Part shown: in pieces, positions 8,403 to 16,763 of the stretch
Layout of the letters: each line of letters opens with the position of its first letter
Position numbering within the stretch: position 1 is the first letter of the stretch
Assembly: GCA_021732975.1 (NCBI GenBank)
Contig: JAKFWC010000019.1
Coordinates: 168,484 to 232,483, forward strand
Reading direction: 5' to 3'
Length of the DNA: 64,000 nucleotides
DNA from: Planctomycetaceae bacterium
GTDB taxonomy: Bacteria; Planctomycetota; Planctomycetia; Planctomycetales; Planctomycetaceae
Translations under genes and position numbers: made by a program
The notes under the pieces: model-generated
What the model saw: the letters and a program-made list of their open reading frames with translations, nothing else
What the model was told of the DNA's origin: nothing
Database searches by the model: none

Positions 8403-9989
8403 TCATGCTTTCTTCTTGCCTGTACTCTTGGTAGCGGGGGCTGGAGGTTCCGGTTCGCCGTCGAAGGCTTTGTTGCCGAACGCCGCTCGGGGTGGCGCGC
8501 CGGTTTCCTTCACTTCCTTCCGCAGGCGATCCAGCTCCGCGTGCAGTTCTTTGACCGTCTGCGCATACGCTGGGTCTTTGTAGAAATCCTTGACTTCCAG
8601 CGGGTCTTTCTCGCGGTCCAGCAGTTCCCAGTCATTCACATCGGGTTTGTAGTAATGAACCAGTTTGAAGCGGTCCGTGATCACTCCGTAATGCGGGCGA
8701 ACGCGGTGCGGGACAGGGAACTCATAATAATGATAATACAAACTCGTGCGCCAATCGGCGGGCGTCTCACCACGACACAACGGCACGAGGCTCCGGCCCT
8801 GCATATCCGCGGGAATCTTCACGCCGGCAACATCCACAAACGTCTCCGCGAAGTCGATGAGTGAAACGATTTTGTTGTTCACACCACCCGGTTTCGTGAC
8901 ACCGGGCCAACGGACGAGGAGCGGACTCCGCAGCGATTCCTCGAAGATCCAGCGCTTGTCGAACCAGCCGTGCTCGCCGAGATAAAAACCCTGGTCGGAC
9001 GAGCAGACCACGATGGTATTCTCCGCAAGTCCGGCTTCTTCCAGATAGGCCAGCATGCGGCCGATGTTCTCGTCGACCGCTTTCACACACGCAAGGTAGT
9101 CGTGCATGTAGCGATTGTAGCGCCAGCGAATCAGATCCTTACCGGTGAGGTTCGCTTTGCGGAAGGCTTCGTTGCGCGGTTCGTAGTACGCATCCCATAC
9201 TTGGCGTTGTTCAGCGGTCATGTTCGGCGCGGGCCGGAACTTGGCATCGAGATCGGTGAACGTGCGGTCGAGACCCATATCGTGATCGCTGACCGCCTTG
9301 CTTCGTCCGGCATAATTATCGAACAACGTTTCCGGTTCGGGGTATTGCCGGTCCTTGTCCCAGCCGAGGTGCCGCAGGGCCGGTGACCATTCTCGATGCG
9401 GGGCCTTGTGCTGGCTCATGAGCAGGAACGGCTTCGATTTGTCGCGGTTCTTCAGCCATTCAATCGAGAGATCCGTGATGATGTCGGTGGTGTACCCCGT
9501 GTGTTTGACCGGTTCCCCGTTGCGAATCATTGGCGGGTTGTAGTAGAGCCCCTGTCCCGGCAGGATGTGCCAGTGATCGAAACCGGTGGGGTCGCTGATG
9601 AGATGCCATTTACCGATTACCGCGGTGCTGTAACCCGCGGCTTGCAGCAACTTGGGGAACGTCTGCTGGCTGCTATCGAAGCGGCTGTTGGAGTTGTTAT
9701 AGAACCCGTTGAGGTGCGAATATTTCCCGGTGAGAATGGACGCCCGGCTCGGCCCACAGATGGAGTTCGTCACCAGACACCGATCGAACCGCGTCCCCTC
9801 TTTGCCGATGCGATCCATGTGCGGCGTGTCGAGCAACTTGCGTTTGTCGCCATACGCGCTGATGGCCTGACAGGTCAGATCGTCCGAAAAGAGAAATAGA
9901 ATGTTTGGTGGCTTCGTCTCCGCCGCTTTCACAACGGAGCAACTTGCCAATAGCAATCCGAACAGGCTGAAACGGGATAAGTGCATCAT
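8403..9989 (-). CDS. Exported sulfatase
   Basis: A 528-residue exported sulfatase and the first gene of the leftward trio. Signal peptide with FGLLLASCSVVKAAE. LFLFSDDLTCQAISAYGD carries the metal-binding Asp pair; the formylglycine motif is CGPSR with Cys78. VIGKWHLISDPTG and VCSSDQGFYLGEHGWFDKR are typical of the choline-sulfatase/iduronate-2-sulfatase-like branch. The C-terminal Arg/Lys-rich region (YYHYYEFP...RTDRFKLVHYY-type) fits DUF4976. AGGAG lies 7 bases before the first of two ATG codons. It shares no overlap with the next sulfatase but lies only 99 bases upstream of it. Confidence 0.93.
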   Translation of the reverse strand: MMHLSRFSLFGLLLASCSVVKAAETKPPNILFLFSDDLTCQAISAYGDKRKLLDTPHMDRIGKEGTRFDRCLVTNSICGPSRASILTGKYSHLNGFYNNSNSRFDSSQQTFPKLLQAAGYSTAVIGKWHLISDPTGFDHWHILPGQGLYYNPPMIRNGEPVKHTGYTTDIITDLSIEWLKNRDKSKPFLLMSQHKAPHREWSPALRHLGWDKDRQYPEPETLFDNYAGRSKAVSDHDMGLDRTFTDLDAKFRPAPNMTAEQRQVWDAYYEPRNEAFRKANLTGKDLIRWRYNRYMHDYLACVKAVDENIGRMLAYLEEAGLAENTIVVCSSDQGFYLGEHGWFDKRWIFEESLRSPLLVRWPGVTKPGGVNNKIVSLIDFAETFVDVAGVKIPADMQGRSLVPLCRGETPADWRTSLYYHYYEFPVPHRVRPHYGVITDRFKLVHYYKPDVNDWELLDREKDPLEVKDFYKDPAYAQTVKELHAELDRLRKEVKETGAPPRAAFGNKAFDGEPEPPAPATKSTGKKKA

Positions 9990-10165
9990 GGGACGCTCCT
10001 CGGTGGTGTCTGCGATTCCGGAGATGGGTTCGTAGTTTACACTGGTTTCCCATCACAAGACATCGTCGCCGAGTTCGTCTCGGCTGAGTGTTGAACATTG
10101 ACAAGCACCCTGCCATTGGGCGATGAAGGAACGAGGGGAACGTGGTCATTTTGAAGGGCACGGCG

Positions 10166-11518
10166 ATGTCGAGGGCACTCCGGCGGGGATGGATAGCGGT
10201 CGCATTGGGGATGACGATCACCACGACGGCATTCGCCGCAGACTTGACCGCACTCCGCGAGCACAACTGGCATCAATGGCGCGGCCCCGCTGCCACCGGT
10301 GTCGCTATACATGGTGACCCGCCGGTCGAATGGGGCGAAACGCGGAATGTGAAATGGAAAGCCGAGATCCCCGGCAACGGCAAATCGACGCCGATTGTCT
10401 GGGAAAACCGCGTCTTTCTGATCACGGCGATCAACACGGATATGGTTGCCGAAGGGGTCGCGAAGCCGGAAGAGCAACCGCAACGGCCGTTCGGCATCAA
10501 GTTCCCGAACACGAAATATCGCTTTGTCGTGATGTGCCTCGATCGCACTACGGGCAAGGTGCTGTGGGAACGGACCGCGGTCGAAGAGCTGCCGCACGAA
10601 GGGCATCATGGTGACAACAGCTTTGCTACGGCATCCCCCACGACCGATGGCGAGCGCGTGTACGTCTCTTTCGGTTCGCGCGGACTGTATTGCTATAGCC
10701 TCGATGGCGAACTGCTCTGGAAGAAGAAGCTCGGGAATGTCGAAACGCGGCTGAGTTTCGGCGAGGCGTGCTCACCCGTGGTGCATGGCGATTTCGTGGT
10801 GCTCAATCGCGATAACGACAGCGATTCACGGATTCTCGTGTTCGATGCCCGCACTGGCGATCTTCGGTGGGAAGCGAAACGCGAGGAGAAGAGTGCTTGG
10901 GCGACGCCGCTGATTGTGGAACATCAGGGCCGGACGCAACTCATCACCAATGCCAGCCAGCGCGTGCGGAGTTACGATCTGATGACCGGTGAAGTCCTCT
11001 GGCAATGCGGCGGACAGGTGGGCAATGTGACGCCCTGCCCTGTTGTCTGGGGCGATCAGGTCATCTGCATGAGCGGGTACCGCGGGAGCATGGCGATGTC
11101 GTTGCCACTCGATGCCCAGGGCGATATCACCGAGACCGATCGCATCGCGTGGCGATACGGCAAGGACACGCCGTATGTCCCGTCGCCGTTGTTGTATGGC
11201 GACCTGCTCTACTTCAACAAATTGAACAACGGGATTTTGACGATTCTCGATGCGAAGACCGGGACGCCGGTGCTGGAATCAGTGCGCATGCCGGGGATCA
11301 GCAACATTTATGCATCGCCCGTGGGCGCCGCCGACCGTGTGTATTTCCTCGGCCGCGATGGAACCACGCTCGTCACCAAGCATGCGAAAACGCTGGAAGT
11401 CCTCGCCAATAACAAGCTGGACGACTCGTTTGATGCATCTCCGGCAATCGTCGGCAAGCAGATCTTTCTGCGAGGATCGAAGAGCGTGTATTGCCTTGAA
11501 GCAATGGCGGCTGAATGA
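10166..11518 (+). CDS. Exported PQQ-type beta-propeller protein
   Basis: About 450 residues. A signal peptide (RRGWIAVALGMTITTTAFA) is followed by the HQWRGPAATGV segment seen at the start of planctomycete PQQ-like propellers. Repeated blades have the pattern G.RVYVSFGSRGLYCYSLDGELLWKKKL. Such proteins resemble the BamB propeller; here no PQQ-dependent dehydrogenase active site is evident, so the role is structural or unknown. I chose the ATG at 10166 (AAGGG upstream); a GTG at 10142 with GAGGGG before it is the alternative. It is divergent from the sulfatase run and convergent with a DUF1501 gene. Confidence 0.82.
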   Translation: MSRALRRGWIAVALGMTITTTAFAADLTALREHNWHQWRGPAATGVAIHGDPPVEWGETRNVKWKAEIPGNGKSTPIVWENRVFLITAINTDMVAEGVAKPEEQPQRPFGIKFPNTKYRFVVMCLDRTTGKVLWERTAVEELPHEGHHGDNSFATASPTTDGERVYVSFGSRGLYCYSLDGELLWKKKLGNVETRLSFGEACSPVVHGDFVVLNRDNDSDSRILVFDARTGDLRWEAKREEKSAWATPLIVEHQGRTQLITNASQRVRSYDLMTGEVLWQCGGQVGNVTPCPVVWGDQVICMSGYRGSMAMSLPLDAQGDITETDRIAWRYGKDTPYVPSPLLYGDLLYFNKLNNGILTILDAKTGTPVLESVRMPGISNIYASPVGAADRVYFLGRDGTTLVTKHAKTLEVLANNKLDDSFDASPAIVGKQIFLRGSKSVYCLEAMAAE

Positions 11519-11533
11519 TCGGCCATCCCCCGG

Positions 11534-11610
11534 TGTGTCACGACCGTGTCGGCCGTACGATTTTTGGAGAGCATTTTGCTACTTCGCACGGCCGACACGG
11601 CCGTGGCACA
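11534..11610. repeat. Dispersed palindromic repeat, family A, copy 2
   Basis: A 77-bp copy of the element at 2066-2141. The right arm is intact (GGCCGACACGGCCGTGGCACA); the left arm has a few changes (TGTGTCACGACCGTG). It lies between two convergent genes and could serve as a terminator for both. Confidence 0.88.
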
Positions 11611-11628
11611 GCAATTCTCGGCTGGTTG

Positions 11629-12972
11629 TCAGACCACCTCGGGTAGCGGTTGATAGCTGCTGTCGACGACGTACTGCGGGCGGCCGGAGAGGTCGTGCAT
11701 CTTCACGTTGTAAATGTCGATCCCAAGATTGTGATACAACGTCGCGAAGACTTCCGCAAAGTGGATCGGCCGGGATGCGACTTCGGCTCCCAGCCGATCG
11801 GTGGATCCAATCACCTGACCGCCGCGCATGCCACCGCCGGCAATGAGACCGCCGCCGACTTGCGGCCAGTGATCGCGCCCCGCTTCCGGGTTGATCCGCG
11901 GTGTGCGGCCGAATTCACCCCACGCGACGACCGACACATCATCGAGCATCCCTCGATAGGCGAGGTCTTCGATGAGGGCGGAAAGTCCTTGATCGAACTG
12001 AGGCAGGTGCGTGTTCTTCATGCCGTTGAAGTTATCGCTGTGGAAGTCCCAGCGACCGAAATTCAGCGTTACCACACGACAACCGGCCTCGACCAACCGC
12101 CGGGCCATCAGAAAGTGCTCAAGGTTTCGCGGTGCCCCATCGCCGAAGTTCTTTGCGTCCCCTTTGCCGTAGCGCTCACGGACTTCCGCCGATTCTTTCG
12201 AGAGATCGAGAGCTTCCGCGAGCGCACTCGACGTGAGAATGTTGAAGGCCTGCTCGGTGAGGGAATCCATGCCGCCCATCATCCCGCTGGCATCGACATC
12301 GCGGCGGAATTGATCGAACGCGGTCAGTAAGTTACGGCGGTCGCCAAGCCGTTGCGTGTTGAGTCCTTTCATCAGCATGTCATCGCGGCTCGGTCCCGAT
12401 GGCCGGAATGCGGCGTTGGCAATGCCGAGGAATCCCGGCAGTCCGGGTGAGCCATACGGCGGATGCCCCGTATCGGGGGACAAGCCAATGAACGGCGGCA
12501 CGGCTTTGTTTTTCGCGCCGAGCAATTTCCCCGTCACCGACCCGAACGACGGCCAGCCTCCCGGCGGCGGATTTCGCTTGGAATGGCCGGTGTAGCAGAT
12601 GTATGAATCGTGATCGCCGTCGGGCGAACCGACGACGGATCGCAACGGAATCAAATGGTGCATGATCTTGGCGAGCCGGGGCATGTGCTCGCAGATTTCG
12701 ATGCCGGGAACGGTGGTGGCGATGGGTCGGAACTCGCCGCGGATTTCGCTGGGGGCGTCCATCTTCAGGTCGTACATGTCCTGGTGCGACGGGGCACCGC
12801 ACATGTAGATCATGATGACGGCTTTTTTCGACGCCCGAATCCCCGCGGCTTGCTCGGCCCGCAGCAATTGCGGCAGCGTCAGCCCGCCCAGTCCGAGGGC
12901 CCCGATGCGGAGCGCTTCCCGCCGCGTCACTCCGGAACACAGCGGCACGTCGTGGTTCAGAAGATTCAGCAT
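11629..12972 (-). CDS. Exported DUF1501 protein
   Basis: A 447-residue member of DUF1501, a family very abundant in Planctomycetes and related to the sulfatase/alkaline phosphatase fold. TRREALRIGALGLGGL is a twin-arginine-type leader, so it is probably exported folded. Typical segments follow: VIMIYMCGAPSHQDMYDLK, ICEHMPRLAKIMHHLIPLRS, VVAWGEFGRTPRIN and GRDHWPQ. AAGG is found about eight bases before the ATG. Its biochemical role is unknown; DUF1501 genes usually sit beside DUF1549/DUF1553 genes, but this one stands apart from the pair at 35-40 kb. Confidence 0.9.
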   Translation of the reverse strand: MLNLLNHDVPLCSGVTRREALRIGALGLGGLTLPQLLRAEQAAGIRASKKAVIMIYMCGAPSHQDMYDLKMDAPSEIRGEFRPIATTVPGIEICEHMPRLAKIMHHLIPLRSVVGSPDGDHDSYICYTGHSKRNPPPGGWPSFGSVTGKLLGAKNKAVPPFIGLSPDTGHPPYGSPGLPGFLGIANAAFRPSGPSRDDMLMKGLNTQRLGDRRNLLTAFDQFRRDVDASGMMGGMDSLTEQAFNILTSSALAEALDLSKESAEVRERYGKGDAKNFGDGAPRNLEHFLMARRLVEAGCRVVTLNFGRWDFHSDNFNGMKNTHLPQFDQGLSALIEDLAYRGMLDDVSVVAWGEFGRTPRINPEAGRDHWPQVGGGLIAGGGMRGGQVIGSTDRLGAEVASRPIHFAEVFATLYHNLGIDIYNVKMHDLSGRPQYVVDSSYQPLPEVV

Positions 12973-13132
12973 GAGAAGGCCTTACACCGATTTCAACGCG
13001 TGGAATGACAGCTCGCAGACCGATGCCTTCGTCCGATTGGTATCGGCGAGTCAGACACATGCACATGATTGCATATGAAAGCCTACCACATCGACAGAGC
13101 AAGAGCCAGATCGGACAGGCGGATTGCGGCGA

Positions 13133-13942
13133 TCAGGTGAAGTTGCGGGATTCTCTCATCAGCCGTTGGAGTTCGCGCAATTCAGCGCCGCCGACGGAAC
13201 GGACGTAGCAGATGTAGACCCAGTTTCCTTCCCGCCAGACGCAACGGCTGAAACCGGGAATGTACTCCACATCACTCACGGTGGAGAAATCCCCCTCGCC
13301 GGGCGCATCGCGGAAATGCGACACGGGAACGATCACCAACCGTCCGCGCAGGAGTGGGGGGGCCTGCGAACCCTTGAACTCAAACGGGACGAGGGCCGCC
13401 ACGAACAAGGCACGGGGACTTCCCGCCGGGAAGTGATGGATCAGGTCGGCTTCCAGTTGGAAGAACGAACGCCAAACGAGCGGCAAAACGGGTGACCACG
13501 GTGGCACGGAGTACGGGGTCAGATCGGTTAGATCACTGGCGATGTTTGCATCGACCATCGCGACAGTGATCAGGCTCGATGAGGGTTGCCAAGGCTGCCA
13601 AACAAATGCAACCAGTACCAGCGAGGCCACAACAGCCAGCGACGCCATCCATTTGCGGCGTGACGGTTGGGGTGCGCTGACAGACACTGCCGAGGGAATG
13701 ATCGGTCCTAATCGTTCCGTGAGCCGGGTTTCCAGACCGTCAGGAATGGCGACATTGGCCATCGCGTTGGTGAGTTGGACATTCCAAGCCCACCGTTGGG
13801 ACATCGTCTTTCGGCACGCTGCACACTGGGACAGATGCCGTTGGGCTTCCGCAGCGAGCGCATCGTCTGCGCTGATCGCGCCGATGGCAATCCCTTCCAG
13901 CAGTTCCTGAGCTTCCCAACATTCCATGGCGTGCTTCGTCAT
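13133..13942 (-). CDS. Putative zinc-type anti-sigma factor
   Basis: A 269-residue protein with the plan of an anti-sigma factor. The cytoplasmic N-terminus has a zinc-binding anti-sigma signature (HLSQCAACRK, H-x3-C-x2-C) near residues 35-43. One membrane segment follows (MASLAVVASLVLVAFVW, about 135-150), then a periplasmic sensor part of about 120 residues with no recognised domain. Its start overlaps the end of the sigma-factor gene by four bases (ATGA), the arrangement expected of a sigma/anti-sigma pair. It probably holds the sigma factor at the membrane until an unknown outside signal arrives. Confidence 0.8.
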   Translation of the reverse strand: MTKHAMECWEAQELLEGIAIGAISADDALAAEAQRHLSQCAACRKTMSQRWAWNVQLTNAMANVAIPDGLETRLTERLGPIIPSAVSVSAPQPSRRKWMASLAVVASLVLVAFVWQPWQPSSSLITVAMVDANIASDLTDLTPYSVPPWSPVLPLVWRSFFQLEADLIHHFPAGSPRALFVAALVPFEFKGSQAPPLLRGRLVIVPVSHFRDAPGEGDFSTVSDVEYIPGFSRCVWREGNWVYICYVRSVGGAELRELQRLMRESRNFT

Positions 13943-14484
13943 ACGGGGGTCTCGCGCGGGCGGCGTGCCGGCCGGGGGACCAGGTCTTCGTCGCGATTCT
14001 GTTCTCCGAGCCGGTCGCGCAAATGGGCTTTGGCCCGCGCGAGCCGACTCATGACAGTTCCGAGCGGAATTCCCAATTCCGCGGCGATGTCCTTGTAGCT
14101 GAATTCCTGAAAGTAAAAGAGCACAACCGGCACGCGAAATTCCTCGGGCAATTCGGCAAGCGCGGCCTGCAAAGTTTGGGGATCAATCGTTTCCGGCGGT
14201 TCGACCTCGGCGGCCAGATCCCATTCCGGGTTCCAGGCGACCACTTTGGCCTCGTGCCGTTTTCGGCGCAGAAACAGATTCCGCACGATTGACGCCAGCC
14301 AGGGGCGCGCCCGCGACGAATCTCGCAACTGCGTAAAATGAGTCTGTGCTTGAAGATAGGTTTGCTGCGTCAGATCTTCCGCATCCGCCGCTGAACCGGA
14401 CAGTCGAAACGCCACCCGATACACAAACGCGTAGTGCGCGTGCAGCAGTTCCGCGACTGTCACGGCGGGCGCACCGTCGCTCAT
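13939..14484 (-). CDS. ECF-type RNA polymerase sigma factor
   Basis: A 181-residue sigma-70-family factor. Region 2 is seen in YAFVYRVAFRLSGSAADAEDLTQQTYLQA and region 4 in ALAELPEEFRVPVVLFYFQ plus the helix-turn-helix segment YKDIAAELGIPLGTVMSRLARAKAHLRDRL. The ATG at 14484 is preceded by GAGAGG; the frame also opens at a TTG at 14520, less likely. It is translationally coupled to the anti-sigma gene downstream. The target promoter is unknown; such pairs usually control their own promoter, which would lie between 14485 and 14675. Confidence 0.93.
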   Translation of the reverse strand: MSDGAPAVTVAELLHAHYAFVYRVAFRLSGSAADAEDLTQQTYLQAQTHFTQLRDSSRARPWLASIVRNLFLRRKRHEAKVVAWNPEWDLAAEVEPPETIDPQTLQAALAELPEEFRVPVVLFYFQEFSYKDIAAELGIPLGTVMSRLARAKAHLRDRLGEQNRDEDLVPRPARRPRETPV

Positions 14485-14675
14485 CGGCAGAAAACCTCTC
14501 TCCACAAGGGGGACGCGCAACCAGCCTGCGATATTCCCGAGAAGTGAGCGGACATCTTAAATCCCTCCCAACTTCAAGGAGTGATCTCACTTCGGCATGG
14601 GCGCCCTTAGTGTACCATGCCGCTATACAGCATGTCGCGCTCGGCAACCGTTTGCAGCGCATCGGGGATGAATTG

Positions 14676-15707
14676 ATGACCGTAGCGAAGACGCAAGCCT
14701 ATGGAGCCTCGCGGTCGGAAGGTGCCCGGCCGCTGAAGCAGTTGCTGCCGCTGGCGACGCCGTTGTCGTTGATGGTCGACCCGACGAACGCGTGCAACTT
14801 CAAGTGCGTCTTCTGTCCCACCGGCGACGCGGACCTGTTGAAGAGCGTCGGCCGCGAGAAGGGAATGCTTTCGCTGGAGTTGTTTCGCAAGATCATTGAC
14901 GATCTGAACGGCTTCCCTGAGCCGGTCAAAGTGCTGCATCTCTACAAGGATGGCGAACCGCTCGCGAACAAGTCTCTGCCGGACATGATTGCTTATGCCC
15001 GAGCGAGTGGTCGCGTAAACCGGATTGAAACGACCACGAATGGATCGCTGCTGACGGAAGACCGGGCGCGAGCGCTGATCGACGCCGGGATCGATGGCAT
15101 TCGCATTTCGGTCTACGCGGTGGATACGCCGGGGTATCGCACCATCGCGAAAACCACCGTCGAATTCGAGACGATTTGTACCAATGTTGCCCGTTTGTTC
15201 GCATTGAAAACAGAGTTACGGCCATCACTTCACGTGCATTGCAAAATTGTTGACGCCGGGCTGAGCGACGACGAAAAGCAACGCTTTCATCAGGCGTTTA
15301 CGGGGATTTGCGACAGTCTGCATATCGACGCCATCATGGGTTGGTCGAATACCGTCGACCGGGATCTGACGCTGGGTCGCAATCCGGTGTTCGGCATTTC
15401 CGGGGCTCTGCTCAAGACGAGCCGGGTTGCGTGTTCCGAACCGTTCATGAAGCTCGCAGTGAACTCCAACGGCGACGTGTCCGTTTGTTGTGTCGACTGG
15501 GCGCACGACACCGTCGTCGGTGATGTCCAGCAGGAATCGTTGGTCGACATCTGGAACGGTTCCCGCCTGCGCGAATTACGGTTGAAACATCTCGCGGGCC
15601 GTCGCGGCGAAATCACGGCGTGCGCGACCTGCCAGTACATTCAGGGCTTGCCGGCCATCGCCGATCTCGACGACGACCTGGAGCGTTTGCTCAGCATTTA
15701 TTCGTAA
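14676..15707 (+). CDS. Radical SAM/SPASM domain protein
   Basis: A 343-residue radical SAM enzyme. The cluster motif is CNFKCVFC (Cys40, 44, 47), which binds the 4Fe-4S that cleaves SAM. KDGEPLANKSLPDMI and ETTTNGSLLTEDRA are typical core strands. The C-terminal part has a SPASM-like Cys set (ACSEPF, SVCCVDW, ACATCQ) for an auxiliary cluster. The organisation resembles enzymes that act on peptides or nucleotides, but no precursor peptide is evident next to it. I chose the ATG at 14676 with GGGGA upstream; the open frame to 14346 runs inside the sigma gene. Substrate unknown. Confidence 0.87.
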   Translation: MTVAKTQAYGASRSEGARPLKQLLPLATPLSLMVDPTNACNFKCVFCPTGDADLLKSVGREKGMLSLELFRKIIDDLNGFPEPVKVLHLYKDGEPLANKSLPDMIAYARASGRVNRIETTTNGSLLTEDRARALIDAGIDGIRISVYAVDTPGYRTIAKTTVEFETICTNVARLFALKTELRPSLHVHCKIVDAGLSDDEKQRFHQAFTGICDSLHIDAIMGWSNTVDRDLTLGRNPVFGISGALLKTSRVACSEPFMKLAVNSNGDVSVCCVDWAHDTVVGDVQQESLVDIWNGSRLRELRLKHLAGRRGEITACATCQYIQGLPAIADLDDDLERLLSIYS

Positions 15708-16025
15708 GAGGATGGGCCGCGAAAAGGCGCAAGAGACCGCAAAAAGAGAGGCAATTCAAAGCGGTTTTATCCACAGAAAGCACAGAAGACACAGAAGGGA
15801 CGAAGAGAAAAGGAAAGAGATTTTCCGTCCTGGTTCTCCCCTAATTTCCTGTATCCTCTGTGCTTTCTGTGGATCAATCCCCTCTTCACATTTGCGTTCT
15901 TTTGCGCCTTTTCGCGGCGAATCGTCTTTCTCCCTCTCCGAGTGTGGTGGCTTGCCCGTGCGGTGCGCGTGGCTATACTTCGGAGAGTTACCTGCCTCCC
16001 TCCCCGCAAAGAGGAATCGTTTTCC
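15708..16025. other. Intergenic region dominated by a long inverted repeat
   Basis: The 318 bases between the radical SAM gene and the peroxiredoxin gene hold the 203-bp repeat at 15716-15918 and then about 105 bases that must carry the peroxiredoxin promoter. GCTATACT near 15971 could be a -10 box, but no clear -35 is paired with it. Confidence 0.6.
15716..15918. repeat. 203-bp mosaic inverted repeat, family F
   Basis: The outer ends GCCGCGAAAAGGCGCAA and its inverted partner near 15903-15918 match closely. Further inside, ATCCACAGAAAGCACAGA (about 15768) is answered by the inverted form CTGTGCTTTCTGTGGAT (about 15858-15874). The tip holds AAGAGAAAAGG-type and GGTTCTCCCC-type sequence. The two arms diverge in places, so it is an ageing large palindrome, AT-richer than its surroundings. 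Confidence 0.85.
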
Positions 16026-16568
16026 ATGTCCGTTCGCGTCGGTCAACCGGCTCCCGAGTTCTCCGTTCAGGCATACGATCGCACCAAGGACGGCACCGAT
16101 CACCAATTCAAGGATGTGAAGCTCGCCGACTACAAAGGCAAGTGGGTCTGCCTCTACTTCTATCCGCTCGATTTCACGTTCGTCTGTCCGACGGAAATCG
16201 TTTCGTTCAACAATGCCGTCGGCGATTTTGCCGATCGCGATTGCGTCGTACTGACCGCGAGCACCGACAGCGCGTTCTCGCATAAGGGCTGGTGCGACAG
16301 CCACGCCGATCTCAAGGCGATGAAGCATCTGATGCTCGCCGACACCACGCATGCGCTGTCCCAAGGCTTCGGTGTGTTGAAGGAAGACCAAGGGATCGCT
16401 TACCGCGGCACATTCCTGATCGATCCGACGGGCATCGTCCGTTGGATCTCGGTGAACGATCTCTCCGTCGGCCGCAACGTGGAAGAAGTGCTGCGGATTC
16501 TCGACGCCCTCCAGACGGACAAGCTCTGTCCCTGCAACTGGAACAAGGGCGATAAGACGCTGAACTAA
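16026..16568 (+). CDS. AhpC-type 2-Cys peroxiredoxin
   Basis: A 180-residue thiol peroxidase that reduces hydrogen peroxide and alkyl hydroperoxides in the cytoplasm. The peroxidatic cysteine is Cys54 in FTFVCPTEIVSF. The resolving cysteine is in the C-terminal LCPCNW (Cys168 and Cys170); the usual motif here is VCPANW, so there is one extra cysteine. FSHKGW and YRGTFLIDPTGIVRW are further family segments. The frame is open to 15942, but family alignment favours the ATG at 16026. It precedes an AhpD-like gene, with two repeat elements between them, so the two may form one peroxide-defence unit. Confidence 0.93.
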   Translation: MSVRVGQPAPEFSVQAYDRTKDGTDHQFKDVKLADYKGKWVCLYFYPLDFTFVCPTEIVSFNNAVGDFADRDCVVLTASTDSAFSHKGWCDSHADLKAMKHLMLADTTHALSQGFGVLKEDQGIAYRGTFLIDPTGIVRWISVNDLSVGRNVEEVLRILDALQTDKLCPCNWNKGDKTLN

Positions 16569-16575
16569 GCACAAT

Positions 16576-16689
16576 CTCGTTCCCATGCTCCGCGTGGGAA
16601 CGCACGTCCAAGACGCTCCGCGTCTCTCCACGACCATGGTGAGGCAGAGCCTCACGGACGCCCGTTCCCAGGCGGAGCCTGGGAACGAG
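16576..16689. repeat. Double-hairpin repeat, family B
   Basis: A 114-bp element. The left end CTCGTTCCCATGCTCCGCG folds back on GTGGGAACG; the right end does the same (CGTTCCCAGG with CCTGGGAACGAG). The ends are inverted copies of each other. Further small hairpins lie between them (AGACGCTCCGCGTCT, GTGAGGCAGAGCCTCAC). One copy in this window, starting 8 bases after the peroxiredoxin stop. Confidence 0.88.
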
Positions 16690-16709
16690 TTGCGGATGAA
16701 ATCGAAACG

Positions 16710-16740
16710 AAGCCCAGGGATCGCCATCCCTGGGTTTCTT
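16710..16740 (+). terminator. Hairpin of family E, copy 1 (terminator-like)
   Basis: AGCCCAGGGAT and ATCCCTGGGTT pair around a four-base loop and are followed by TCTT. The same stem sequence recurs at 34844-34879 and 45674-45706, each time after a rightward gene. The T-run is weak here, so termination strength is uncertain. Confidence 0.6.
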
Positions 16741-16763
16741 GCTACCTGTGGAAGCCCTCAGCC

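Noticed and set aside
7665..8864. A rightward 399-codon open frame across two sulfatase genes
   Set aside because: It spans the ends of two well-supported sulfatase genes and the gap between them in antisense. The product has no family resemblance.
10142..10165. GTG at 10142 as the true start of the PQQ propeller
   Set aside because: Possible, but it would add eight residues before a normal signal peptide; the ATG at 10166 gives a clean signal peptide and has its own AAGG. Left as an alternative.
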